64,000 bases of DNA from Desulfosediminicola ganghwensis (GCF_005116675.2 NZ_CP050699.1:1883001-1947000); one strand, 5' to 3'; positions 27,077 to 36,099 are shown, numbered from the stretch's first letter. The notes: generated by a model not told the origin, from the letters alone. Numbers and translations are program-made.

Positions 27077-28640
27077 GAATGGCGCTAGTTTAAGCCTTTT
27101 TTTCATATCTGCTCCGATGCTGTATTTCGACCATTTCACTTCTAGGTTTGTTGAGTAACTGATAAGGTTTTGGTCTTCGCTTAAGACACCGCGGATCGCT
27201 TCGTCCAGGCCTGTCGAAAACTTTGCAACGAGCCACGACAAAGGATAAATCTGAGAGCATGTTTTGTCTTTCATTTGTGCTCAACCTAGAGGACCCCAAC
27301 CGTGGTTCCCAACTTCTAATAGCCTGTAGACTTCCTTTGAAACTGATAGACCGGATATCAATGTCTACCAGCTGTGTCGCTTGTAACATTATGCGCCGGA
27401 TGCAGTTGTACGCTATGAAGTACATTAAAATTTCTTTCTTTATCATTTCAGGCGATTGGCACCGGAGGATATCAAATCCCATCGTTGTCTTGATATCACG
27501 AAAGAAAAGTTCGACATCCCAACGCTTAAGGTATAACGCTGCAATTTCGTCTTTCAGGTACTGATCTTGATCGATTAGCGTGGTAACAATATGAAATTCT
27601 TTTGTTCTAAACCCTGATTGAGTCACCTTTACTTTGATTTGTCTCATAACGAGTTTGTCGGGAAGGTCCTCCCAGGTTTTCCGCGAATACGACACCATTT
27701 CCCTGTATACTGGTTTTTTCCATTCAATCAGTAGATCATCAGGAGCGAATTCTTTAATGCAGTTTTTCCTACCGACTGGTTTTCTACGAGCAAGTGTTAT
27801 CACACTATCAACACAGCGTTTTTTCAGCTCGGCTAAATCGAAGTAACTACAAAAACCTTTATCACCAAGAAAGATATCACCAGCCTCAAAGGTGGACCAC
27901 TGCTTACGGAACAATGGAAGTTCGTTACTCTTTTTATTACCGATGGCATAGCTGAGCATTGTTCCGGTTTGCAATGAAAAGTATGCGCATATTCGTGCTG
28001 AGGGGAAGCCGCATCCTGGTTTCTGGTTCGATGACTGTGGCCAAAGCTCTTGATTTTCTGCTGTATCCGCCATTGTAACACCTGTCCCATCAACAACAAT
28101 TACCTGGCGATCATTTAATGAATGAGATGCACGTCGTGCTCCGGACCATTTAGCAGTATGTTGAAACACCTCAACAAGCAGATTTTCATCTAATTTCTTA
28201 CGTGCACAGCAATATGAAGCGGTAGATGATGATGGAAGCCGAAGGCCGTGGTTAGATGCATATGATTGCAACTTTTTTACAGCTTCTCTACATCCACCGT
28301 CTGCATCAAGGACTTGGCCTAAGAAGGACCAAAAAGTGTTTTCCTTGGTAAACAAACGTCGTCTGCTCATCTTTCCCGAAGGATCCTGTTTGAGCAATTT
28401 CGTGGGAATGAATTGCCCAAAAATCTCTCCTATCTGTTTAAAAGAGTTCTGTCTGAGGGAAGTGATTTTTCGAGCAAATTTTTGTTGTTGGCTATGAGGT
28501 TTTCTACCTCGTTTGGGAAGGTGAAAACCGGGCAACATTGGCATGATTTGGTGTTGGTTTCGCATAGCAAATTATACCAATTTTTGCCAATATATTCAGT
28601 TGCTTTTCACCTATAAAACACGCTTAAACTAGCGCCATTC
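27077..28640 (-). mobile_element. IS4-family insertion sequence, copy 1 (1564 bp)
   Basis: Bounded by perfect 19-bp terminal inverted repeats (GAATGGCGCTAGTTTAAGC) and flanked by an exact 11-bp direct repeat GGGCCAGACCC at 27066-27076 and 28641-28651. It has one transposase gene. The same 1564-bp element occurs twice more at 52-55 kb. The target fits the GGG-N5-CCC preference known for IS231-type members of the IS4 family. Confidence 0.97.
27090..28565 (-). CDS. IS4-family transposase, copy 1
   Basis: A 491-residue DDE transposase. Catalytic residues are Asp159 (VIVVDGTGVT), Asp235 (IFLGDKGFCSY) and Glu352 within YLKRWDVELFFRDIK, which is the Y-(2)-R-(3)-E-(6)-K signature of the IS4 family. 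The N-terminal 80 residues are basic (KRGRKPHSQQQKFARK), suited to binding the terminal repeats. It appears intact, and its protein is identical to those of the other two copies. It sits inside a glycosyltransferase gene and is read in the same direction as that gene. Confidence 0.96.
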   Translation of the reverse strand: MRNQHQIMPMLPGFHLPKRGRKPHSQQQKFARKITSLRQNSFKQIGEIFGQFIPTKLLKQDPSGKMSRRRLFTKENTFWSFLGQVLDADGGCREAVKKLQSYASNHGLRLPSSSTASYCCARKKLDENLLVEVFQHTAKWSGARRASHSLNDRQVIVVDGTGVTMADTAENQELWPQSSNQKPGCGFPSARICAYFSLQTGTMLSYAIGNKKSNELPLFRKQWSTFEAGDIFLGDKGFCSYFDLAELKKRCVDSVITLARRKPVGRKNCIKEFAPDDLLIEWKKPVYREMVSYSRKTWEDLPDKLVMRQIKVKVTQSGFRTKEFHIVTTLIDQDQYLKDEIAALYLKRWDVELFFRDIKTTMGFDILRCQSPEMIKKEILMYFIAYNCIRRIMLQATQLVDIDIRSISFKGSLQAIRSWEPRLGSSRLSTNERQNMLSDLSFVVARCKVFDRPGRSDPRCLKRRPKPYQLLNKPRSEMVEIQHRSRYEKKA

Positions 28641-29458
28641 GGGCCAGACCCCGTTTTCTGAGATGGGCACCAATGTGGGTTGGTCCAGTGTCGTTGCCGA
28701 TAATATATGCCGCTTGCTGCAAGACACCGGCGAGTTTGAAATAGTCGAGAAATTTGTCTTGATAGAGGAGCATATCACCTGGGATCGATTGGCAAAGCTC
28801 AACCTCATCGGGACCAGGGGCTGTGACAACGCGCAAGCCCAGGGCGATGAGGTGATCGGCCAGTTCTGCATAATGGGGCCATCTTTTTTGTGGGTGGCCC
28901 GCCGAGCAGCCAGGAATAAGTACCACGTATTCCTGATTCTTGAGGTTGTAGCTGCTGAGTATGCCGTCAACTTCATCGACCATCCAGTCTACGTTACTCT
29001 GCAACGCATACGCAGTTTGAACGCCGGCATTTCGCAGGGACAGGGCGAGGGTGTCCATAGCCGCGGCACCAGGAATTCGTTCAGTGTGGTATTGGCAGCC
29101 TTTGGCTTTGCCGACCCAGGGGACTGATCGTCCCCAGACCCAGGTGTAGTAAAAACTGGTGCGGCCAGCCCGTTGCAGATCATAGACGAAATCGTAGTTG
29201 TATTTTCTAAGCCTGTTTCGCAGGGTGATCATTTGGTCAAGCCGGTACCGTGGCTCTCGCGGATCGATGATAACGTCATTCACCCATGGGCAGCGGCTGA
29301 ACATTTTCTGGTATGGCAGGGTGGTCATTACAGAAATTTTCGCATCAGTATGGTGCAGGCGTATATCATGTATCGCACCCTCAGCCATAACTATATCGCC
29401 CAGGGACCCGAGTTTGATAATAAGGATGTTGCCAGGTTTGTTGCCGGACTGCTGAGAA

Positions 29459-29854
29459 CTACTCATCTCTGCTATAATCCTCGTAGGATTTTTCTTCGAT
29501 AATTTCAGAGCCGAGTAGCATGTTGATTTTGTATTTTAAACCAGCTCTTTTGTCGTTGGTCTTGTAGACAGCTCTGGCAAGTTCGATGAATTGCAAACCA
29601 AAGTCTGCGTTCTTTTCACAGATGCGAATATCGTCCTCAATTTCCCAGAGCTTTTGGTTAACCTGTTTCAATTCCCGCTCATACTGCAGAAGTTGATCCG
29701 ATTCCTCCGCTTTGGCTCGACATTGCTCCAGTAGTGTTAGCTCATGGTCTATATTGATCAGTTTGCTCTGGTCTGTGATCTTTTCCATCTTGATTCTCAG
29801 AATGGACATTTTGTCTGAAAGTTCTCCCCAGCTCACCGGAATTTGTAGAGTCAT
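29459..29854 (-). CDS. DUF6165-like small protein next to glycosyltransferase
   Basis: A 131-residue cytoplasmic protein starting MTLQIPVSWGELSDKMSILR, the characteristic opening of the DUF6165 family, followed by largely helical, charged sequence (LTLLEQCRAKAEESDQ, YERELKQVNQKLWEIEDDI). I chose the ATG preceded by GGGAGAT; an upstream start would add ten residues unlike the family. Members are often found beside LPS or glycan glycosyltransferases, and here it overlaps the GT9 gene by 8 bp. Its function is unknown; a helper or regulator of the transferase is plausible. With the GT9 partner interrupted, it may be orphaned. Confidence 0.78.
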   Translation of the reverse strand: MTLQIPVSWGELSDKMSILRIKMEKITDQSKLINIDHELTLLEQCRAKAEESDQLLQYERELKQVNQKLWEIEDDIRICEKNADFGLQFIELARAVYKTNDKRAGLKYKINMLLGSEIIEEKSYEDYSRDE

Positions 29855-30102
29855 GAATATATCTCCCTGGAGCATCTGGCCCACATATGAAAAAGATACA
29901 GATAGTGGATAGGGTATATTGGAAATGCTAAGAAGTTAAGCTATAGGAGGGGGAAAACAACGGCTGTTGTGGTGGGGCTGGCAGGCCGAAGGCCTGAATG
30001 ATCAGATTTTCTGAATGAATTGGATATATTGCAGGTCATCCGGGTCGGTTGGTGTTTTTTTGAGGATGACAGACCGGCAGAGCTTTATGCGGCAAAAAAA
30101 AG

Positions 30103-30140
30103 AAAGCCTTCAGCAATTGAGACATTGCTGAAGGCTTTTT
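30103..30140. terminator. Bidirectional terminator downstream of the OmpA/VWA gene
   Basis: A perfect 15-bp stem (AAAGCCTTCAGCAAT and complement) with a 6-nt loop, flanked by T- and A-runs. About 60 nt beyond the stop of the leftward gene. The rest of the gap from 29855 to 30197 shows nothing else. Confidence 0.92.
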
Positions 30141-30197
30141 AACTGTAACCGGACAGGCCATGTGTTGCTGGTGGCCTGTTGGCACGTGTTGTGGAGC

Positions 30198-31301
30198 TTA
30201 GATACCGGTGATAATTCCCTGTACGCGCCTGTTCAGGGCACGACCTGTCTCGGTGTCGTTGGAAGCAACAGGGGCACTGAATCCAAAGCCGCTCAGGGTG
30301 ATGCGGGCAGGGTCAATTCCCTCATCACGTATCAGGTAGTCACGAACTGCGGCAGCACGCTTGTGGGAAAGCTTCATGTTGTAATCGCGGGAACCGACAT
30401 TGTCGGTATGACCCTCGAGAACGATGCGGGTATCAGGGTTATTTCGCAGGAACTCGCCAGCTTCCTGCAATGAGTCACGGAACTCTCGCCTGATTGTGGC
30501 TTTATCGAAATCAAACAGTGTGTTGTCCCAGACGTATCCCCTGATTGCATCTTCACCGAACGGATTGTCCATTTCGGTGCTTTCACTTGATTCAACTTCC
30601 ACCACATCAAAAAGGGCATTGGTCATCCACTCCGGGTTTCCGAGCAGGTTTTCAAACGGCACTTTGTACGAGCACTCAGATGCGGAAGCGAGCGCGTCGA
30701 TTGTTGCAATTTCATCTGCGTTGGCGCCGGTATCCATGACCACGAAACAGGCGTCATGGCTGGAGGTTATTTTTCTGGCCAGAGCTTTCGGGCTGGCCAG
30801 GGTCCCTTTTGAGGTGTATTGGCCATCGGTGAATAGGAAGATTACTGTCTTACCGGTCAGCGTCGCCAGAATTTTGTCCAGTTCCATAAGTCCTGGCTGC
30901 AGCATGGTTGATCCTGCAGGTTCAAGTGGCATCTTGATCAGGCGCCAGCTGAACATTTTTTTGTCATACTGTTGCATCGGGTAATGTTCAACCAGATTAG
31001 TCAACTGTGTATCCGGGGTGAACGAGTAGATGCCAGCCTGCCAGTCCATGTCCGGGAGAGTGGCATTTTTTTCCAGGAGAATCTTACGTTCGGCCTGAAT
31101 CTTGGTCATGATGGTGTCGGCGTACTTTTCCGCCATTGAGCCGGATCTATCGTAAAGAACAATAAAGTTATCCGCCTTTCTTACCAGATACACCTGCTTA
31201 CCACCTGTGGTCCATCTGACCGTATTGGCGTTTGCGCTTGCACAAAAGACAGTGAGCAGGATGATTCCCAGTAGGGCGAGTGTAAATTTTTGATTACGCA
31301 T
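30198..31301 (-). CDS. Secreted VWA-domain protein with C-terminal OmpA domain
   Basis: A 367-residue protein. A signal peptide covers residues 1-26 (hydrophobic core LALLGIILLTVFCA, cleavage after SANA). Residues about 45-235 are a von Willebrand A domain with the metal site FIVLYDRSGSMAEKY. Residues about 262-365 are an OmpA/MotB-like domain with LFDFDKATI, VLEGHTDNVGSRDYN and LSHKRAAAVRDYL, which grips peptidoglycan. A strong TAGGAGA site precedes the start. It lacks an OmpA beta barrel, so it is most likely periplasmic or outer-membrane associated, joining a protein-protein interaction module to the cell wall. Monocistronic with a strong terminator. The partner is unknown. Confidence 0.9.
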   Translation of the reverse strand: MRNQKFTLALLGIILLTVFCASANANTVRWTTGGKQVYLVRKADNFIVLYDRSGSMAEKYADTIMTKIQAERKILLEKNATLPDMDWQAGIYSFTPDTQLTNLVEHYPMQQYDKKMFSWRLIKMPLEPAGSTMLQPGLMELDKILATLTGKTVIFLFTDGQYTSKGTLASPKALARKITSSHDACFVVMDTGANADEIATIDALASASECSYKVPFENLLGNPEWMTNALFDVVEVESSESTEMDNPFGEDAIRGYVWDNTLFDFDKATIRREFRDSLQEAGEFLRNNPDTRIVLEGHTDNVGSRDYNMKLSHKRAAAVRDYLIRDEGIDPARITLSGFGFSAPVASNDTETGRALNRRVQGIITGI

Positions 31302-32158
31302 GCTATTCTCCTAGATGGCGTGCTGTTTTACACGGGTGTCATATATGTACAAGCCCCCCTGATTACCCCGTGAAGCTCAGAAAGATTTGACCCGTTCAAC
31401 ACCCTTCCATGGAGGTGCTTCTACTCAACCAGAAGGAGTGGTCAGGGTCTGACTTACTGTAAATACTGGGTAATTTTACAGGAAAAGATAGAGTTGGCAA
31501 ACGCAATAAGTAAAAAAAGAGGATTTTTTCCACAAGTTTCATCACCAGTTGGCGCGAGTTGCTGATAATTACTCGTGATTTCAGGTAGTGGGAGCGAATC
31601 AATTAGGGGGAGATAGTCACCTGTTTTTAATTTTTAAAAATATTGAAAACAATAGCTTAAGTATGTTTTACGCTGCTGCGGAACGTTGTTGCCAGACCTG
31701 CTCTAATGCAGACAGTCCCTGCATGCTTTTGACCGGTAGCATGTCTGTTTTTTTTTTACACCAGCTTAGCTTCGGTCATGAATCTCTTCACTTTCTGCAT
31801 TGAGACAATACTTGAAGTTATAGGCACGTATGAAAGCAGATCCTTGCAGGGGTTGTTTAAGGAGTGGTATAGCATGGAGGTGAAGTGCACCCAAAGTGTG
31901 ATCAGGGCCATTTTGCCCGAAGATAACGATTCGAAGAATCTGGGATTTTGAAAAAATCCCAGATTCTGGAGCGGAAGGGTGTCAATATAGGAGTTGAGAT
32001 GGGACAACCTGTCAAGTTTGGGGCAACACGTTTTTAAAGGTTGTCTACGAAGTTGTCGGCGCACCCCTGCTATCAGAACGAGTAACGGAGCCGAGATCCT
32101 TTAGCTTTTGGTCAGGTGACTGTTGCCGGAAGCACCATTTTTTTCGTCCGCTATAGTT
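31302..32158. other. 850-bp region without a convincing gene
   Basis: Short open frames on both strands lack ribosome sites and family resemblance; one of them reads through a perfect hairpin at 31935-31967. AT-rich around 31600-31700. I see no RNA gene I can name. Confidence 0.4.
31935..31967. terminator. Perfect 15-bp hairpin inside an otherwise empty region
   Basis: AGAATCTGGGATTTT pairs fully with AAAATCCCAGATTCT across a 3-nt loop. No T-run follows and no gene ends nearby on either strand, so it may terminate an unseen small RNA or be a repeat remnant. Confidence 0.45.
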
Positions 32159-32647
32159 TCAAGCTGTTATACCAAGGCAGCGGGAAATTTCCTGTAATGC
32201 GATTGTTTCATTTTCTGTAACCCTGGTTCCCCCAAAGCCAAGAAAACCACCTTCTTTTGCTGCATTGGCTGTTTTTACGCTGAGATCGTATAACCAGTTT
32301 TTTATTTCCTCGCATTCTTCTGGGGTTGCCTTCAGATTCAGGAGCCGGGTAGCGTCGTCCAGGGAGTCTGTTATCTTTTTTTTCATTGCGGCGATATCTT
32401 TTTGCTCAAACTTGATCTGGGCCTGCTTGATCGTCTCCGTTTGTTGCAAGTCAACAAGAAGCGATGATAAGAGTTCGCTGTTGTTGTCCTTGGCCTTTTT
32501 CAGGATACCGGAGGAAAGGGCAAATGCTTCTTTCATGCTGCCGATCACAAAGCTTGGGTCGGCAATTATGATGTACATACCTGCTGCAAAGGGAGCCTGC
32601 AGTAATTGCGCCCACTCTTGATCTGAGAACATGCTTTTTGTTGTCAT
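32159..32647 (-). CDS. Conserved-looking 162-residue helical protein, unknown function
   Basis: I do not recognise a named domain. The protein starts with a GAGGT ribosome site. It is predicted mostly helical: a hydrophobic segment near residues 18-35 (APFAAGMYIIIADPSFVIGS), a charged middle, and a C-terminal part with GGFLGFGGTRVTENETIALQ. It is the third gene of a leftward run after a DUF533/TerB-like gene and a Kbp-like BON-LysM gene, separated from the latter by 170 bp that include a palindromic element. The GGFLGFGG segment resembles the end of other TerB-neighbour proteins, but this is an impression, not a match. Probably a cytoplasmic stress-related protein. Confidence 0.65.
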   Translation of the reverse strand: MTTKSMFSDQEWAQLLQAPFAAGMYIIIADPSFVIGSMKEAFALSSGILKKAKDNNSELLSSLLVDLQQTETIKQAQIKFEQKDIAAMKKKITDSLDDATRLLNLKATPEECEEIKNWLYDLSVKTANAAKEGGFLGFGGTRVTENETIALQEISRCLGITA

Positions 32648-32681
32648 ATGCGTACCTCAAGAAGTCAATTAGCTGGGGCGG

Positions 32682-32777
32682 CCAGTAGTCTGTCGGACTG
32701 AGCCCTTTCGGGTGGAATCTGGCCATGCTCGCGTGCTTGATCTGAGGCAAAATGGCTCGCCTCCGGCAGACTCCTGG
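32682..32777. repeat. Imperfect inverted-repeat element, copy 2
   Basis: The ends CCAGTAGTCTGTCGGAC and CTCCGGCAGACTCCTGG are imperfect inverted repeats sharing the AGTCTGTCGGACT motif with the element at 8046-8219, but the internal sequence is shorter and different. Like copy 1 it lies about 35 nt upstream of the start codon of a leftward gene, here the 162-residue protein. Confidence 0.5.
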
Positions 32778-32816
32778 TCGCAGATCAGGCGACTGAATCA
32801 TCTGGTCCGGCGGTTA

Positions 32817-33251
32817 TCAGGACACAAGAGGTATGCGTATTTTCTGGCCAACATAAATTTTATCCGGGTCTTTGATCACTTCCCGATTTGCCTCAAAAAT
32901 CTGCATATATTTTGAGGCGTCGCCATAGTGCTTTTTGGCAATGCCGGAAAGCGTATCGCCGGAAACAATCTCGTAATATTCAACCTTAACTGCGGGATCT
33001 GGTCCTTTGACCTCTTCATAATGAACCTCGCTCACACCCTCGACATTGCCAGCCATCAACACTGCTTTTTCAAGGGCTTCCTGGGAAGAGGGGGTACCCT
33101 TTAGCGTGACAACTCCATTATCAAATCCTACCTCCAGATTACTGATACCCGGATTGTCCTCTTCGATGTGTGATGATATTTTAGCCGGTGCTTCCTCAGG
33201 TTTGGAAAAGAGTTTGCTTCCAATGTTTTTTGCAAAAGATAACAGTCCCAT
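32817..33251 (-). CDS. kbp: BON-LysM protein, potassium-binding Kbp/YgaU-like
   Basis: A 144-residue protein with the same layout and length as E. coli Kbp (149): the MGLLSFAKNIGSKLF opening, a BON domain (about 25-85, NLEVGFDNGVVTLKGTPSS) and a C-terminal LysM (about 92-142, YEIVSGDTLSGIAKKHYGDA then IYVGQKIRIP). It has no signal peptide, as in Kbp, which is cytoplasmic and binds K+. Start after a strong AGGAGG. It lies about 70 bp downstream of the DUF533 gene in the same direction. Assignment rests on architecture; the potassium role is from the E. coli homologue and is not shown here. Confidence 0.85.
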   Translation of the reverse strand: MGLLSFAKNIGSKLFSKPEEAPAKISSHIEEDNPGISNLEVGFDNGVVTLKGTPSSQEALEKAVLMAGNVEGVSEVHYEEVKGPDPAVKVEYYEIVSGDTLSGIAKKHYGDASKYMQIFEANREVIKDPDKIYVGQKIRIPLVS

Positions 33252-33319
33252 AGCTCCTCCTTTGCCGCATTTTCTGAAGTTATGTTTTGCGGGCTAATCA
33301 TTTTAGTTTGTTGACACCG

Positions 33320-34096
33320 CTACATCCCAAGTGAATTTTCAATATGGGCTGTAACCTGTTGTCCTAAACCCAATCCTGCTGCCAACTGCTGCATGTATCG
33401 CTCTTCGGCCGGTGTATCCACTTCAATGGCAAGAAGGGATGCCGCATATATCTGTGCTGCCATTTGAGGTTGACCATCAGCGGAAGCGACAACCTCAGTA
33501 ATATTCATCGGTTTTCGAGCCTCTTGCACAAAGAGCTCCCTTTCCTCTTCGGTTAAGCCGTCCTGGGCGAGTTTGCCGAGGATTCTCTGAATTTCAGCCT
33601 CATCAATCTCGCCATCGGCCTTGGCTGCGTTAATCATGGCCTTGACAATAATCTCCGCTTCCTGCTCAAGGGCGGACTGTTCCCCGGTGGTTTGAGCTTC
33701 CAGTAAGGCACGGGGAGTCTCTTGCGGAGATTGTCCGGATTTTTGCAGAGCTGACATGGCAAGAGATGCCAGCATCGCCAGCCCACCTCCTCCTACCGCG
33801 CCCTTGGCAGAACTTTTCCCTCCCCCAAGCAGTGCCCCGGCCAGGGCGCCCAAACCGCCAAGAGCTGCCTTGTTGTTGGCAAGACTGCTGAGTATGTCAC
33901 CCAGCCCACCGCCTCCTCCAGTCTGTGGATACTGTCTGGTCTGGGTGCCACCGAGCATCTGGTTTAGGCCATTCATGATATCGTTCAGGGATCCTCCTGA
34001 TGTTCCTGCACCTAATCCGTTTGACATGCGGGAACCGCTTGATGTTGACATTCCTTGTTGTAGCATTGATCCAAGGATATCCATAAAACCAGCCAT
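33320..34096 (-). CDS. DUF533 / TerB-like protein (YebE type)
   Basis: A 258-residue protein. The N-terminal half is rich in Gly, Ser and Ala with low complexity (GGGGLGDILSSLANNKAALG, LGALAGALLGGGKSS) and a weakly hydrophobic stretch. The C-terminal half (about 140-255) is a helical TerB-like domain, EAEIIVKAMINAAKADGEID with the acidic residues that could hold a metal, then ILGKLAQDGLTEEERELF. This is the DUF533/YebE architecture. Start with a strong GGGAGG site. It heads the run DUF533, Kbp-like, 162-residue protein. YebE-type genes belong to envelope-stress regulons in enterics, but the function is not known. Confidence 0.82.
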   Translation of the reverse strand: MAGFMDILGSMLQQGMSTSSGSRMSNGLGAGTSGGSLNDIMNGLNQMLGGTQTRQYPQTGGGGGLGDILSSLANNKAALGGLGALAGALLGGGKSSAKGAVGGGGLAMLASLAMSALQKSGQSPQETPRALLEAQTTGEQSALEQEAEIIVKAMINAAKADGEIDEAEIQRILGKLAQDGLTEEERELFVQEARKPMNITEVVASADGQPQMAAQIYAASLLAIEVDTPAEERYMQQLAAGLGLGQQVTAHIENSLGM

Positions 34097-34809
34097 GTCT
34101 GCCTCCCTTGTGTGCGGGTAGCACCTTGTCTGTCTGAATTACGCTTTATTCGAAGCCAATCCCGGCAAGCATAATCAGTATCCATCACAGCTTATCTGCT
34201 GTTTGCTCTCGTATCTTTCAGATCTCTCTGCGTTGCTGGTTTGGTCATAGTGCAATGTTGTCAGTGATGCATTTAGGCTCAATATCTCTGTCGAAAGTGA
34301 AGTTATGGAAAAGCTCTTCTTGTGACCGACGCTGTTACCGCTTGAGGCAGATCCGGTAACGTCTATACTGATTGCTGTTGGCACGGTTCCCTTGACTGGA
34401 ATTGCCATACGTCATGCAATATGTTGATATTCTGCTGTATCACAGGAAATTGACTTCATGGTCAGGAGACACCTGCCTATGCAGAATGTATTAGAAAAGA
34501 AAGGGCGTTCAGCCCGCTGCGAAAAAAATATTTATTAACTGGCCGGGTGTCAATCTGGCAAAAAAAGATTGGTTTGGCAGCACTGAACAGGGGTAAGATA
34601 AGTGATAGGCCTAAGGGGTTCAGACTATGTCAATTTATGCAGCAACAGAATAGAGAAGAAAAAAACTGGCGACCAGGGGCTTGTGTTTTCTGTTTTCCGG
34701 TGGGAGTGGACCGGCATTGTTGATGTGATGCAGTGTTGATGTTTTTCCTTGTCTGGCAGGAAAGGAGGAAGCAGGTAGGCTTGTTCAATTCACAGTTGGG
34801 GGAGAAGAG
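34097..34809. other. 700-bp divergent intergenic region
   Basis: Separates the leftward DUF533 gene from the rightward porin gene. Open frames here (for example at 34175-34408, minus strand) are rich in Ser and Thr but lack a ribosome site. No strong hairpin or promoter that I would assign. Confidence 0.4.
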
Positions 34810-36099
34810 ATGAAGAAATGTCCAACCAGAGGTGCTGAGGGCTCAAGGTCCATGGCAAGGATAGTGTGTTGGGGAACACTGTTGGCTTTACTCATTGCCA
34901 TGGAAACCGCTTCTGCTGCAGGACCTATCAGCAGCGAATCAATTCAGGATGCCTTAAAAGGTGACTGGGGCCAGGTCACGTTCGACCTGCGGTATCGTTT
35001 TGAGCATGTTGAACAGGATGGCATCCAGTCAACAAGTGGCGATCCAATTCGCCTGCGTCTCGGCTATCTTACGCCGGTGTGGTACAGTTTACAGGCCTTC
35101 GCCGAGTTTGAAGGCAATACCCCGGTATTTGAGGATGATTACAATGACACGACCAACGGTAAAACTGAGTACGCTGTAATCGCCGATCCGTCTGAGGGAG
35201 AACTCAACCAGGGCTGGCTCGCCCTCACGGCCATACCTGACACGGTTATCAAGGGGGGACGCCAGAGAATAAACCTCGATAACCAGCGTTTCATTGGCGC
35301 CGTCGGCTGGAGGCAGATGGAGCAGACCTTTGATGCGGTCAATCTGCTCAGCACTTCGCTCGAAAATTTTTCGGCCAATGCCAGTTTTGTTTGGAATGTC
35401 CGTACAATTGCCAGCAAAGACGTGAATATGTTGTCGCCCCTCCTGAACCTGGCCTATGTATTTGAAGATATTGGAACCCTCACCGGGTACGGGTACTTGC
35501 TGGACTACGATGATCCCGATGACTCAGGCCCATTTGAATACGCCTTTTCCACCCAGACTTACGGCCTGCGTTTCAACGGCAGCAGAGCGGTGAGGGAAGA
35601 GTCACTGGCTCTGCTCTATACAGCCGAATATGCCTATCAGAGCGATTACCAGGACAATCCGGAAGACTACTCTGCCGACTATTTCCACTTCATCGGTGGC
35701 CTGTCTGCTCCAAACAGCGATTCGTTCCTGACCAATATCAGCGGCAAGATCGGCTATGAACTCCTGGGCTCCGACAGTGGCGTTTCCCTCAAGACTCCCC
35801 TAGGCACCAATCACGGCTTCAACGGCTGGGCGGACCAGTTCCTGACTGTGCCGCCGGAAGGCCTGCAGGATTTTTATGGCATGCTGGGAGCGACCATCGC
35901 CGGCATCAAGGTCGATCTGATCTACCACGATTTCGAGTCCGATGCCGGCAGCAGTGACTACGGGAGCGAATTTGATGCGATGCTGACCAAGAAATTCGGT
36001 AAGAACTATACCTTGCTGGCTAAATATGCAAACTATGATGCCGATGAGTTCAAAGCCGATGTCGAGAAATTCTGGATTCAGTTCACCGTGGCCTACTAA
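34810..36099 (+). CDS. Outer-membrane porin, alginate-export-like family
   Basis: A 429-residue protein with an N-terminal signal peptide (hydrophobic core after about residue 16, cleavage near ETASAA) and alternating beta-strand sequence to a terminal FTVAY-type ending expected of an outer-membrane barrel. The segment KGGRQRINLDNQRFIGAVGW followed by RQMEQTFDAV is characteristic of alginate-export-type porins. A start 14 codons later (MARIVCW) would give a more usual signal peptide, but the first ATG has the better ribosome site (GGGGGAGAAG). It may let an anionic or aromatic sulfated substrate through the outer membrane. It is convergent with the Pht5-like gene and near a sulfatase; a shared pathway is inferred. 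Confidence 0.82.
   Translation: MKKCPTRGAEGSRSMARIVCWGTLLALLIAMETASAAGPISSESIQDALKGDWGQVTFDLRYRFEHVEQDGIQSTSGDPIRLRLGYLTPVWYSLQAFAEFEGNTPVFEDDYNDTTNGKTEYAVIADPSEGELNQGWLALTAIPDTVIKGGRQRINLDNQRFIGAVGWRQMEQTFDAVNLLSTSLENFSANASFVWNVRTIASKDVNMLSPLLNLAYVFEDIGTLTGYGYLLDYDDPDDSGPFEYAFSTQTYGLRFNGSRAVREESLALLYTAEYAYQSDYQDNPEDYSADYFHFIGGLSAPNSDSFLTNISGKIGYELLGSDSGVSLKTPLGTNHGFNGWADQFLTVPPEGLQDFYGMLGATIAGIKVDLIYHDFESDAGSSDYGSEFDAMLTKKFGKNYTLLAKYANYDADEFKADVEKFWIQFTVAY

Larger units (their letters stand above)
26932..29466 (-). pseudogene. Family 9 glycosyltransferase (heptosyltransferase-like) gene interrupted by an IS4-family element
   Basis: The 5' part (29466 down to 28641) encodes a GT9 protein: ILIIKLGSLGDIVMAEGAI at the N-terminus, AGRTSFYY, and the nucleotide-sugar region IIGNDTGPTHIGAHLRKRG. 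There the frame runs into an IS. On the other side of the IS the same frame resumes with LALFSDHVPPAQTG and ends at a TAA at 26932-26934. Removing the IS and one 11-bp target repeat leaves exactly 960 bp, a 319-codon open frame plus stop, the normal GT9 size. GT9 enzymes add heptose or related sugars to lipopolysaccharide core. The gene overlaps the upstream DUF6165 gene by 8 bp. The interruption removes about 45 C-terminal residues, so it is probably inactive. Confidence 0.92.

Noticed and set aside
26678-27274. 198-codon open frame across the IS end
   Set aside because: It runs through the inverted repeat and the transposase gene in another frame, and the same frame recurs in the other IS copies until the flank changes it.
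31756-32064. 102-codon open frame on the minus strand
   Set aside because: It reads straight through a perfect 15-bp hairpin, has no ribosome site and shows no family resemblance.
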